From positions 1-38,196 of the forward strand of contig JAFDZL010000439.1 of the NCBI GenBank assembly GCA_018266935.1: a DNA stretch of 38,196 nt, written 5' to 3'. This DNA is from Bacteroidota bacterium (lineage in GTDB: Bacteria; Bacteroidota; Bacteroidia; Sphingobacteriales; Sphingobacteriaceae). The notes under the pieces are model-generated. The model saw only the letters and a list, made by a program, of their open reading frames with translations. It had not been told where the DNA came from and made no database searches. Positions 15,955 to 24,793 of this stretch are shown here, piece by piece. The position numbers were made by a program, and so were the translations under genes. The first letter of the stretch is position 1, and each line of letters begins with the position of its first letter.

Positions 15955-17944
15955 TTTGCATACGTTTTCTTTTTTCTTCCCGTAAAAATATTAACGCCTG
16001 CGCCATTCTTTGCTCCTTAGGATCAAATGACTGTATGCTTGGCTGTTCCCCGGTTTTAGCTACCCATTCCTTGATTTTAGGCCACAACAAAATTGCTTCT
16101 TCTTCTGTCATGTCTATTTTAGACACTGCTATTGTATCTTGTATAGCTCTCAGCACTGAAGTCGTGACAGACTTGGACAATATTTCGAATGCTTTCTGAA
16201 ATGGATTTATGGTATCAATAAGATCGATGTGTATGTCGTCTATATTCACAAAGCTTCCAGCCATTCGTATGAATTTTTTATTCCCCTGCTCTTCTATAGT
16301 GCTATTTTTTATAACTGAATCAACTACAACATATTGCCTTATAGCTTCGACGTCGTCTTCACTCAAATCAGGATACACTTCCCGGATAATTTTGGGAATT
16401 AATACTGTGTTTATTATTTCTGGCTCTAAATTGCCTGGCATCGCCTTCAACATAGTGTCATCCTGAAGAATTTTGGCCTTAAGATCATTGAGATCGCTCT
16501 CTATAATGTCTTTTGCCCGTTGCGATGTTGGGAGCTTAAATCCTTTTATATGAATTGTATTTTCAACATCATTATCGTCATCATTGTCTGGAAACTTCGG
16601 CTTGAATTTGAAATTAGGCGCTAAAACTTGTTCCATAAGTAAAGATGCTGTAATGGCTTTAAGCATATTGTTTACGGCCAATTTAACATCATCATCTACA
16701 GCATCAGGTTGTGCAATCAGATTGGTAAACTGCGCATGCGTTTTATTTTCACTGTCACGTGTCGCCCGGCCTATAATTTGGATAATTTCCGTTAACGATC
16801 CTCTATAACCGATTGTTAAAGCATGTTCGCAGAAAGGCCAATCAAAGCCCTCCTTTGCCATGCCAAGGGCAATAATCATGTCAATATCATCAGGACTGCT
16901 TATCCCTCTTAAATAAGCCACAACTTTGTCTCGGTCCCGTGGAATATCATTAACTAAATCTGCAATTTTTAAGATCCGCCCACTCCTTTTGCTTTTTACA
17001 TATAATATACCGGTTTCATTGTCTTGATATTCAAGTTCACCAATACAATCGATAACATGGCTTACTTCTTCATATTTTTGCTTTGAAGATTCGGCAGAAT
17101 TTACGCTTGGTATGTGAATTATTGTTTTTAAATTTTCATCTAAAATTTCTTCTAACGCGGACACGTCTCGATCAGGTTGCTTCTTATAATATCGACCTTG
17201 ATAAAAATGATAACCTATGCCTAACGATTTTAAATGTTCATAGCCATTCAATTGATCGTAGTAGTTGTAAGTTACTTTAGAGAATTTAGCTTCATCGTCA
17301 GGTAATAGCACAGGAATATTATCGCCCCGAAAATATGAACCGGTCATCGCGATTATATGAGCATTTGATTTTTGCATCACATTTCTAATAACCTCCCCTA
17401 AACGATTGTCTTCTTCGGCAGAAACATGATGGAATTCGTCAATAGCTAATAAACAACCATTTAAATCTTTTTCATCTAATCCTTCAAACGCGAAACGAAG
17501 GGTAGCATGCGTGCATATAAGGATTTGCTCATTGCTAATAAGAAAATTTAAGAACGCTTGAACTTTACTTTTATCACTTCCTGGAGTGCACAGATTATAC
17601 TTTTGATTTGGTTCCCAATTAAAAAAGAAGCCATATTTCACCAATTCTGTCGGGCTAAATGAATTACCAATCGAGCGCTCCGGTACTGCGACGATGACCT
17701 TTTTTATGTATTGATTTGCTAACTTGTCTAACGCTATAAACATTAAAGCGCGAGACTTTCCCGAAGCAGGCGGAGCTTTTAATAAAAGATATTGCGCAGT
17801 ACGAGCTTCAAATGCCTTAGCCTGCATCTCACGCATTCCTAAGTTATTTGTTTTCTTACTGTCGCCAGTTTGGGCGTAATGAACCTCGACCAAATTGATC
17901 GGTTTGGCGTATTTTGATAAGTTGTTTATGTCTGTTTTATTCAC
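15947..17944 (-). CDS. SF2 (DEAD/DEAH-type) helicase of the restriction-type operon
   Basis: 665 residues with a full helicase core: motif I APPASGKS (57-64), motif II DEFH (169-172), motif III TGS (201-203), and motif VI QIIGRATRD (389-397) in the second RecA-like domain after EGFDWP. About 250 C-terminal residues are unassigned. The start is a GTG at 17944 that overlaps the methyltransferase stop as GTGA, a translational coupling signal. It resembles the translocase parts of type I/III restriction enzymes and probably moves along DNA between recognition and cleavage. The start could lie further in, but the coupling and the N-terminal residues favour the GTG. Confidence 0.85.
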   Translation of the reverse strand: MNKTDINNLSKYAKPINLVEVHYAQTGDSKKTNNLGMREMQAKAFEARTAQYLLLKAPPASGKSRALMFIALDKLANQYIKKVIVAVPERSIGNSFSPTELVKYGFFFNWEPNQKYNLCTPGSDKSKVQAFLNFLISNEQILICTHATLRFAFEGLDEKDLNGCLLAIDEFHHVSAEEDNRLGEVIRNVMQKSNAHIIAMTGSYFRGDNIPVLLPDDEAKFSKVTYNYYDQLNGYEHLKSLGIGYHFYQGRYYKKQPDRDVSALEEILDENLKTIIHIPSVNSAESSKQKYEEVSHVIDCIGELEYQDNETGILYVKSKRSGRILKIADLVNDIPRDRDKVVAYLRGISSPDDIDMIIALGMAKEGFDWPFCEHALTIGYRGSLTEIIQIIGRATRDSENKTHAQFTNLIAQPDAVDDDVKLAVNNMLKAITASLLMEQVLAPNFKFKPKFPDNDDDNDVENTIHIKGFKLPTSQRAKDIIESDLNDLKAKILQDDTMLKAMPGNLEPEIINTVLIPKIIREVYPDLSEDDVEAIRQYVVVDSVIKNSTIEEQGNKKFIRMAGSFVNIDDIHIDLIDTINPFQKAFEILSKSVTTSVLRAIQDTIAVSKIDMTEEEAILLWPKIKEWVAKTGEQPSIQSFDPKEQRMAQALIFLREEKRKRMQNG

Positions 17945-20652
17945 GCAGTTTTATTTCTAGCCTTTTGAATCTTTTGTTTGGCAAAAAGGGTATTTTTTTT
18001 GGTCATTTCTTCATACAATTTAAAGAGATATTCCAACCGTTCTACGTCATTCTGAAACGGGCTAAGCCGATATAGTCGATCCACGGCTTCATCTAGTTCG
18101 CGGTGGGCTTGTCTTAATCCCAATGGCATTGTTTCCGGATTATATAACCAAGCCATAGTTTTTTCCGGGTATTTCGCTCGCTCATCCAACACTTGGAACA
18201 CGTATTGACTAACAGTTTCTTTCTGTTTATTGCTTATGTCTGGAAGTGGGAAAGTGTTGTAACATAATTTTGCCGAATAACGGTAATCTGTTTTTAATTT
18301 CCCACCAACAGTATCAACCCAAACCATATGCATTTTGGAATGAAGAATTCCAAACAACCAGGACTGAGCATCATAGACAACCAATGCTGAATTGCTTACA
18401 ATCGTATTTGAATCTAGAAAACCCATTGGAATATATTCTCTTCGCTGAGACGACACCCCCGGGACAATCAACTGATTTTCAATCGCCGTATTTCTATCTC
18501 TGAATTGATGAGAGCGACTTGCTAATTGCTTTGTCCCAGCGTCTTTGCTTTTCAATCTGTGATTTGTAACAATGTCAATGCGCGATTTAATAAGCGAAAT
18601 TTGTTTAGCATCATCCAAATCAACGTCTTCTATCCAAAGGCAATATCTCTTATTGCCGTTAAGAAACTCATGTGAACCGAGCAGTCTTCGTAAATATCGG
18701 CCTGCAGATACGTTGTTTCTTAACAAATCGTCTTTTTCGCTTTCAGAGAGTATTAGTCCGCCGCCGTCGTTTGGCATGTTTCCAAAATTCATTCTAGGAA
18801 ATTTAGAAATCGACTTCCCCGATTCGTATATATAAATATCGCTGCTATCAATTAAGTAGGCGTTGATGTTTTTAACTTCCTTCCTTATTCTGGCATCATA
18901 CAAGTACTTTGGTAAATTGCAACTGTTTCTCAACCCGATAATAACAACTGAAACTCCAGCATTCCCTTTAGCATTATTTGTCCATTTGAAAGAATCATAA
19001 GCAAAATCAATCTCCACTTTTCCCGAAAGAATATTTGGCCATAATAAGCTAACCTGTTGTCCTTGGGTTATAGAATTTGTAGATACAAATGCGCATTTTA
19101 TATTAAAACCTTCTAGATATTGTTTGGCCTTATAAAACCAACAGGAAATATAGTCTAGGTCACGATATTTTTGCAGGTGGCCGAATATAGCATCCATATC
19201 TTTTTTTTGATCTTCAGCTTGAACTCTCGCGCCTAAATATGGAGGATTACCTATGACATATATTTCATCGGTTTTAGATTTTGAACATACCGATGACCAA
19301 TTAACATTTAATGAGTTTTCACAGATAATATGTCCAGCTTCCTTCAGTGGAAGGATTGGTTTTGATTGTCCATAACCTTCCAGCATTTCTTCGAAGATTT
19401 TATTCATTTGATGTTCGGCAAGCCAGAGTGAAAGTAAAGCCATTTCGTGGGCAAAATCTTTTATCTCAATGCCATAGAATTGTGATAATTGAACACTTGT
19501 AAAATATAATAGCTTTTTACCTTGTTCCGCATCTAAATCAACAAGCCGTTGAATAATCTTAATTTCCAATAAGCGGATTTCCTTATATGTGATGATTAAA
19601 AAATTTCCGCTGCCGCAAGCCGGGTCAAAAAACTTAATTTTTGATATCCGATTGATTAATTTTTTCAGACCAGTTATACTATTCTGGTTTCTATTAAACT
19701 CATTGTATAGATCATTTAGAAATAATGGTTCGATAAGCTTCTTTATGTTTGGAACGGAAGTGTAATGCATTCCTAAATCGCTTCGCTCTTCAGGATCAGC
19801 CACTGCCTGTATCATTGAACCAAAAATATCTGGGTTGATTTCGCTCCATTGCAGATTGCCACATTCAAGCAAAATGTCTCTAGATTTTCTAGAAAATCTT
19901 GGACTTCTAATGTCATCTCTAAAGAGCCCTCCATTTACATAAGGGAATGCATTTAAATAAGATGGGAAATTACCATGTTCGGAATTTAGTTTTTGAAAAA
20001 GGCTATGTAAGAATTCATGTAAATCAGATCCATTTTCAGAGGTATTGTTCGCTAGGGTTTCTGTAAAAATACTTTCTTTTTCAAATATGCCAGTGTCCTC
20101 CGCGAAGAAACAGAATAACAAGCGTGATAAAAACAAATTAAGCTGATGTGTGCCTTCTAAAAGAATGTCAGGATCATCGGTTACAAGAATATCATATAAT
20201 TTGGCCAGTTGATAGGCTGCATCTCTGTCCGCTTTGTTGTCATTTGAGGCCTTGTAAATTTCGGCTCCTGTTAATGGTAAAAAGAAATCGAAATATTTAG
20301 GTAACTCAATTAAGTTTATATCTCTATTTATGCCAGTCTTTAGGTCTTTTGCAACTAACGTTTTAAAATCTGTAACTATAATAAACCTCGGGCGGTGCTT
20401 TATAATCTCATCGGTTTTAGAATATTCTTCAGTTTTGATCAGCAATTGATCGTGTGATGCGACATTGAAAAAAACTTTATTTTTATATAAAACTGCTCCA
20501 GAAACTTTCGAAAGATTAAAATCTCCTTTTTTTAACCTCGTAATTGAAGTTTTCGAAATGCCATACGATAGCAAGAAATCATAAATGAAATCATCTGGAC
20601 CTAAATCGTTAACTAATTTGATAAGATTATCTTCTATTTCTTTTGACGTCAT
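17941..20652 (-). CDS. MmeI-like N6-adenine DNA methyltransferase, nuclease motif degenerate
   Basis: 903 residues. The order is that of MmeI-like (type IIL) enzymes: N-terminal nuclease-like region (1-125), helical spacer (about 140-300), methyltransferase with motif I DPACGSGNF (343-351) and catalytic NPPY (469-472), then a target-recognition region and C-terminal helices (about 640-903). Where MmeI-like nucleases carry ExK on the strand after the acidic residue, this protein reads FFNVAS (N63, A65), so the two catalytic residues appear lost and the domain is probably structural. It is the first gene of the operon with the helicase and the GIY-YIG protein. It probably provides both self-protection and recognition. 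The operon is clearly AT-richer than its surroundings. Confidence 0.85.
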   Translation of the reverse strand: MTSKEIEDNLIKLVNDLGPDDFIYDFLLSYGISKTSITRLKKGDFNLSKVSGAVLYKNKVFFNVASHDQLLIKTEEYSKTDEIIKHRPRFIIVTDFKTLVAKDLKTGINRDINLIELPKYFDFFLPLTGAEIYKASNDNKADRDAAYQLAKLYDILVTDDPDILLEGTHQLNLFLSRLLFCFFAEDTGIFEKESIFTETLANNTSENGSDLHEFLHSLFQKLNSEHGNFPSYLNAFPYVNGGLFRDDIRSPRFSRKSRDILLECGNLQWSEINPDIFGSMIQAVADPEERSDLGMHYTSVPNIKKLIEPLFLNDLYNEFNRNQNSITGLKKLINRISKIKFFDPACGSGNFLIITYKEIRLLEIKIIQRLVDLDAEQGKKLLYFTSVQLSQFYGIEIKDFAHEMALLSLWLAEHQMNKIFEEMLEGYGQSKPILPLKEAGHIICENSLNVNWSSVCSKSKTDEIYVIGNPPYLGARVQAEDQKKDMDAIFGHLQKYRDLDYISCWFYKAKQYLEGFNIKCAFVSTNSITQGQQVSLLWPNILSGKVEIDFAYDSFKWTNNAKGNAGVSVVIIGLRNSCNLPKYLYDARIRKEVKNINAYLIDSSDIYIYESGKSISKFPRMNFGNMPNDGGGLILSESEKDDLLRNNVSAGRYLRRLLGSHEFLNGNKRYCLWIEDVDLDDAKQISLIKSRIDIVTNHRLKSKDAGTKQLASRSHQFRDRNTAIENQLIVPGVSSQRREYIPMGFLDSNTIVSNSALVVYDAQSWLFGILHSKMHMVWVDTVGGKLKTDYRYSAKLCYNTFPLPDISNKQKETVSQYVFQVLDERAKYPEKTMAWLYNPETMPLGLRQAHRELDEAVDRLYRLSPFQNDVERLEYLFKLYEEMTKKNTLFAKQKIQKARNKTA

Positions 20653-20680
20653 CTGCTACCCTAATGTATCGAATAAATAC

Positions 20681-20688
20681 CAAAGTTA
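20681..20688 (-). promoter_or_regulatory. TAnnTTTG promoter element of the restriction-type operon
   Basis: TAACTTTG on the minus strand, a perfect -7 box, 28 nt upstream of the methyltransferase ATG. A TATG sequence about 20 nt further upstream may serve as -33 element. Confidence 0.5.
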
Positions 20689-20767
20689 ATAGTTCAATAC
20701 TTCATTGACATAAATAATTTATTTGTTCAAATCTCGCCACTTGTGACCTTAAATCGGTAGCCAGCTA

Positions 20768-20855
20768 ATGCCCGCGTGAGGGATTGAAGCGTTTACCGGC
20801 TTTGTGGCTAATGCCTGTGTAGTATAAGCGGAAAGCCCGGCCCGGCTTCGCCGGG
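20768..20855. repeat. Dispersed-repeat-like element with terminal hairpin
   Basis: GCCCGCGTGAGGGATTGAAG (from about 20770) and GCGGAAAGCCCGGCC (20828-20842) form the two ends of an element type I recall from Bacteroidota intergenic regions. The right end runs into CCCGGC-ttc-GCCGGG (20841-20855). No coding potential is seen. Copy number in this genome is unknown. Confidence 0.4.
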
Positions 20856-20924
20856 GCACGCCCATAATACAGTTAGCAGTTTTAAGTTGGCAGAAGGCAA
20901 ATTCACTAGTCACCCCTTTTAGAA

Positions 20925-20951
20925 CCAAGAGTCAAGAGCCAAGAATCAAGA
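20925..20951. repeat. Four 7-nt words (YCAAGAR) in tandem
   Basis: CCAAGAG, TCAAGAG, CCAAGAA, TCAAGA. Just upstream, AGTTAGCAG and AAGTTGGCAG (20871-20893) form a second small word pair. Part of the gene-free stretch 20653-21362. Confidence 0.6.
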
Positions 20952-21064
20952 TTTAATAGTGCTTAATACGATGCTTTCGGTATTAACGAGGAGTTTGCTT
21001 CGCTGCGCAGTCGGCCCGCGTGCCGCTTGCAATGAAAAGTTTATTGGTTTCTAAAGACCGCACC

Positions 21065-21275
21065 TACACTAAGCCCGGTTTAGGCGGTGGAAACCAGGCA
21101 AAGCCGGCTGAAAATGGTAAAAAGTGGTTGAAAGTGGTCAAAACGTGGAAATCGGCCCAAAATTCCGGGTTTTTCCTGTAGATGCATTTGGGTATTAAGG
21201 CATTTATTTTCAGCGGCTTGCCGTTTTCGTGTTCACGAAATGGCCGGAGTTTGTGCAATTCCGGGGCTTAGTGTA
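21065..21275. mobile_element. MITE-like palindromic element, 211 bp
   Basis: The ends are inverted copies of TACACTAAGCCC(C)GG (left 21065-21078, right 21261-21275, one base indel). A second pair of inner inverted arms lies at 21097-21115 (GGCAAAGCCGGCTGAAAAT) and 21206-21222 (ATTTTCAGCGGCTTGCC). It encodes no transposase. If the outer TA is a target duplication, the element would fit movement by an IS630/Tc1-type transposase, but that enzyme is not in the window. Confidence 0.5.
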
Positions 21276-21362
21276 AATGCCAAAAATGGTCAGATCAGGT
21301 AGTTATATGGTCAACTATGGCCGAAAGGCGCGTGAGCGTGAACATTGGTGGTTAAAAAGGGC

Positions 21363-22967
21363 TTATTTCCCTTCGCCCGCCATTTTCGCGGCATTTTCCA
21401 GCGCCCGGTACGCATTTACTATGCCGCCGGTCTTACAAAGCGCGCTGAAGGTAACCAGCTCCTTAGTGCCCGGCTTATAGACCTTTACGGTGTCAATAGG
21501 TTCGGCCGATTGCAGGATGGCCTGTTTCACCTGCTTGGCGCTCAGCGAAGGAAAATATTCCCTGATGAGGGCCGCAATGCCGGTAACTATCGGCGAAGAA
21601 AAGCTGGTGCCGTCGTCGGTCGAGGTTTCCACATCCATACCCGTTGAAGTGATCTTTACCCCCGGCGCGAAGATATCCACGTCGTTCTTGCCGTAATTGC
21701 TAAAATCGGCCGCCAGGCTGGTATCCGGCTTCATCCCCGATGCGCCCACGTCGATCACGTTATCGGCATCTTTGGTACCGTCGAGAAACTGATCGTTGGG
21801 GAACTCGGGCTTGGCATCCATATCCTGGCTTTCGTTGCCTGCTGCCTGCACCAAAAGTACATCGTGCGCGGCGGCGTATTTGAATGCCTCGTCAACCCAG
21901 GCCTTATGCGGCGATATCTTTTTGCCAAAGCTCATATTGATGATCCTCGCGCCGTGATCCACCGCGAAATGGATAGCATTGGCCACGTCCTTGTCGTATT
22001 CATCGCCGTTAGGCACGGCCTTGATAGGCATGATGCGCACATTATCCGCTACCCCGTCGATCCCATAATTATTCCCCCGCACCGCCCCGATGAGGCCGGC
22101 CACCTGCGTGCCGTGCGCAGCGTCCTCAAATTTCAGGATGCCGTTGCCATAGGGTTTATCGTGCAGAATATCCGGGTCGTCGCCTACGATGCGTTTGCGG
22201 GCGTCCAGGTCGGGGTTTACCTCGTTGTTCAGTTTGTCCAAATATTCGCTCATGCCTTTCAGCGCCTTCACATTGGTGGCGGTGGATACATCCTCGCTGA
22301 AGGCGATCAGCCACAACTCTTTGATCTGCGCGACGGTATCATTTTTTGGCTCGATATGCTCAACATCGGCACGGGTGAAGGTTTGATCGTCCTTCAGGTT
22401 CAGCATGTGACGGATATAGCCGCTGGTCTCCACCAGTGCGTTCATGATGGGCGTCAGTTGCTGCAGTTCGGTATGCGCCTTAGTGGTGGTGGAGTCATAC
22501 TGTGCCTTTACCTGCAGCCAGAAAGCGTATTCCTTTTTATTGGGAGCGGTAGCTTCGGTCAGGCCGGAATATTTATCCTTGAGCTTAAAATACTGGCGTA
22601 CCTCTTCCTCGGTCTCGTTGAAATCGCATTTGCGGCCGGGTCCGCCCAGGAAATCCCAGCCGTGCACATCGCCGGGGAAATCCTTATCCTTTTTTGGGTT
22701 CACCCAAAGCACGCTTTGCAGGTCCTGCTGCAGGGTATCGCAGCCGCTGTCGATGGTGGCTACAACCACGGGCTTACTCTTTTTGCCCTGTAAAAATTTA
22801 TAAGCCTGGTCGAGGCTGATGCCGTAGTAGCCATCCGTTTTCAGGTCCATAGCGAACCAATTTTTCGGCGGATCAGGTTGAAAGGCGGGCAGTTGCGCAA
22901 ATACCGCCTGGTTCGCAAGCAGCGCCAGTACGATGCAGCTTATAAAGATTTTAAGGTTCCTGAACAT
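21363..22967 (-). CDS. Secreted subtilisin-like (S8) serine protease
   Basis: 534 residues with an N-terminal signal peptide (basic start, hydrophobic core, cleavage likely after AVFA at about 24). The catalytic set is complete: Asp73 in TIDSGCD, His285 in AHGTQVAG, Asn378 in AAGNES and Ser455 in DGTSFSSP. About 210 residues, largely helical and charged, are inserted between the Asp and His motifs, a feature I recall from a Bacteroidota S8 subfamily. It probably works in the periplasm or outside the cell. It differs from the IetS-like protease of this window in signal peptide and domain layout. It starts 20 nt after the dehydrogenase gene and may be co-transcribed with it. Its C-terminus has no T9SS-type sorting domain that I can see. 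Confidence 0.85.
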   Translation of the reverse strand: MFRNLKIFISCIVLALLANQAVFAQLPAFQPDPPKNWFAMDLKTDGYYGISLDQAYKFLQGKKSKPVVVATIDSGCDTLQQDLQSVLWVNPKKDKDFPGDVHGWDFLGGPGRKCDFNETEEEVRQYFKLKDKYSGLTEATAPNKKEYAFWLQVKAQYDSTTTKAHTELQQLTPIMNALVETSGYIRHMLNLKDDQTFTRADVEHIEPKNDTVAQIKELWLIAFSEDVSTATNVKALKGMSEYLDKLNNEVNPDLDARKRIVGDDPDILHDKPYGNGILKFEDAAHGTQVAGLIGAVRGNNYGIDGVADNVRIMPIKAVPNGDEYDKDVANAIHFAVDHGARIINMSFGKKISPHKAWVDEAFKYAAAHDVLLVQAAGNESQDMDAKPEFPNDQFLDGTKDADNVIDVGASGMKPDTSLAADFSNYGKNDVDIFAPGVKITSTGMDVETSTDDGTSFSSPIVTGIAALIREYFPSLSAKQVKQAILQSAEPIDTVKVYKPGTKELVTFSALCKTGGIVNAYRALENAAKMAGEGK

Positions 22968-22987
22968 GGGATAACTAGATTTATAAG

Positions 22988-24529
22988 CTACAGATCGAAC
23001 TTGATGCCTTGAGCCAATGGTAATTTTGTTGAATAATTAATGGTATTGGTTTGACGCCTCATGTAAATTTTCCAGGCATCCGAGCCCGATTCGCGGCCGC
23101 CGCCGGTTTCCTTCTCACCGCCGAAAGCGCCGCCGATCTCCGCACCCGAGGTGCCTATGTTTACGTTGGCTATACCGCAATCAGAACCCGCATAGGACAG
23201 GAATTGTTCTGCTTCGCGCAGATTATTGGTCATGATGGATGATGAAAGTCCTTGCGGAACACCGTTTTGCAAAGCGATGGCCTCGTCGATCGTCTTGTAT
23301 TTAATAAGATATAATATAGGGGCGAAGGTCTCGTGCTGAACGATCTTATAGTGATTCTCAACTTCAGCAATGCAGGGTTTTACATAGCAGCCGGAGGCAT
23401 ACTGCTCGCCTTCCAGTTTACCGCCTTCAACGACAAATTGGCCGCCTTCGGCTTTGCATTTTTCAATGGCATCGAGGTACAATTGCACCGCGTCTTTATC
23501 AATCAGCGGGCCCATGTGGTTATGCTCGTCCAGCGGGTTGCCGATGCGCACCTGGCCGTAGGCTTTGATCAATTTTTGTTTGAACTGCTCGTAAATGCTT
23601 TCGTGGATGATGAGTCTGCGCGTTGTCGTACAGCGCTGGCCGGCGGTTCCAACCGCACCGAATACTGCGCCTATCAAAACAGTATCAAGGTCGGCATACT
23701 GGCTGACGATGATGGCATTGTTGCCGCCCAATTCCAGCAAACTGCGTCCCAGGCGTGCGCCAACAGCAGCACCCACCGCTTTGCCCATCCGGGTTGAACC
23801 TGTGGCGGATATTAACGGAACGCGGGTGTCGTTGGCCATCAGTTCGCCGATGATACGGTCGCCGATAACCAGGCACGACACGCCTTCCGGCACGTCATTT
23901 CTTTCAAAAACTTCCTGCACGATATGCTGGCAGGCAATAGCTGTTAAAGGGGTCTTTTCTGAAGGTTTCCAAACACAAACGTCGCCGCAAACCCAGGCCA
24001 GGGCGGCGTTCCAGCTCCAAACCGCTACCGGGAAGTTGAAAGCCGATATAATGCCCACAATGCCCAGCGGATGGTATTGCTCATACATGCGGTGGTCGGG
24101 TCGTTCGGAATGCATCGTCAACCCAAATAGCTGGCGGCTCTGGCCCACAGCCAGGTCGCAGATGTCGATCATTTCCTGTACCTCGCCGTAGCCTTCCTGC
24201 AGGCTTTTACCCATTTCATAGGATACCAGGGCGCCCAATTCCTGCTTCTTTTCACGCAGCGCTTCCCCTACCTGGCGTACGATCTCGCCGCGTTTCGGAG
24301 CAGGCACGGCGCGCCATTTTTTAAAGGCTTCAGTCGCTTTTTCGATTACCGTATTATAGTCCGCCTCGGTCGCCATGTGTACGGAGGCTATCTTTTTGCC
24401 GTCAACGGGCGAATAAATGGTCTTGCTATTGTCACCTTTGGCGGCGCCCCAAACCCTACCGGTACTAAACGCGCCATTGGTGTCGTTTATATGTAAATGA
24501 TTGAGAATTTCAGCAATATTCAGGCTCAT
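22988..24529 (-). CDS. ALDH7-type aldehyde dehydrogenase (probable L-piperidine-6-carboxylate dehydrogenase)
   Basis: 513 residues from the ATG at 24529; an upstream frame would add 33 residues (ATG at 24628) that do not look family-like. The NAD-binding and catalytic features are present: SAFNFPVAVWSWN near 150, the KPSEKTP segment, LELGGNNAI around the catalytic Glu, and GQRCTTTRR with the nucleophilic Cys. The sequence fits the ALDH7/antiquitin group, which oxidises alpha-aminoadipate semialdehyde/piperideine-6-carboxylate in lysine breakdown. The substrate is inferred from family resemblance only. No other lysine-degradation gene is next to it. Confidence 0.8.
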   Translation of the reverse strand: MSLNIAEILNHLHINDTNGAFSTGRVWGAAKGDNSKTIYSPVDGKKIASVHMATEADYNTVIEKATEAFKKWRAVPAPKRGEIVRQVGEALREKKQELGALVSYEMGKSLQEGYGEVQEMIDICDLAVGQSRQLFGLTMHSERPDHRMYEQYHPLGIVGIISAFNFPVAVWSWNAALAWVCGDVCVWKPSEKTPLTAIACQHIVQEVFERNDVPEGVSCLVIGDRIIGELMANDTRVPLISATGSTRMGKAVGAAVGARLGRSLLELGGNNAIIVSQYADLDTVLIGAVFGAVGTAGQRCTTTRRLIIHESIYEQFKQKLIKAYGQVRIGNPLDEHNHMGPLIDKDAVQLYLDAIEKCKAEGGQFVVEGGKLEGEQYASGCYVKPCIAEVENHYKIVQHETFAPILYLIKYKTIDEAIALQNGVPQGLSSSIMTNNLREAEQFLSYAGSDCGIANVNIGTSGAEIGGAFGGEKETGGGRESGSDAWKIYMRRQTNTINYSTKLPLAQGIKFDL

Positions 24530-24793
24530 AAATGGTATTTTTGCCAAAGGTAAAAATCTTTGAGGCAAATCATCAATCCGCTCGCCGCCTGTAAAACACG
24601 TAAATGGTTTTAATTTATTATCAGGCACTTGGAAAAATCCTTGTTAGGGAATGTTTGGATGTTGAAAACTTAATTGGCAAGCGGGAAGCTGAAGTTGTAA
24701 TTTGATCTCAGGAAAGGCAAACAAACCCTAAACAATCCCCGTATTAAAAACGGGAGGGAACGATGGCCGCTCGCGTTCTGAAAAATATTTTGA

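Noticed and set aside
14755-20652. DISARM or BREX system
   Set aside because: There is a methyltransferase and a helicase, but no PLD or DrmB-like protein, no BrxC/PglY-type ATPase and no PglZ phosphatase.
20653-21362. Search for a tRNA or small RNA gene in the longest gene-free stretch
   Set aside because: I found no cloverleaf or T-loop signature; only the repeats listed are seen.
21864-22793. A 309-codon plus-strand frame opposite the secreted protease gene
   Set aside because: The minus-strand gene has a complete catalytic triad and signal peptide; the plus frame has no recognisable domain.
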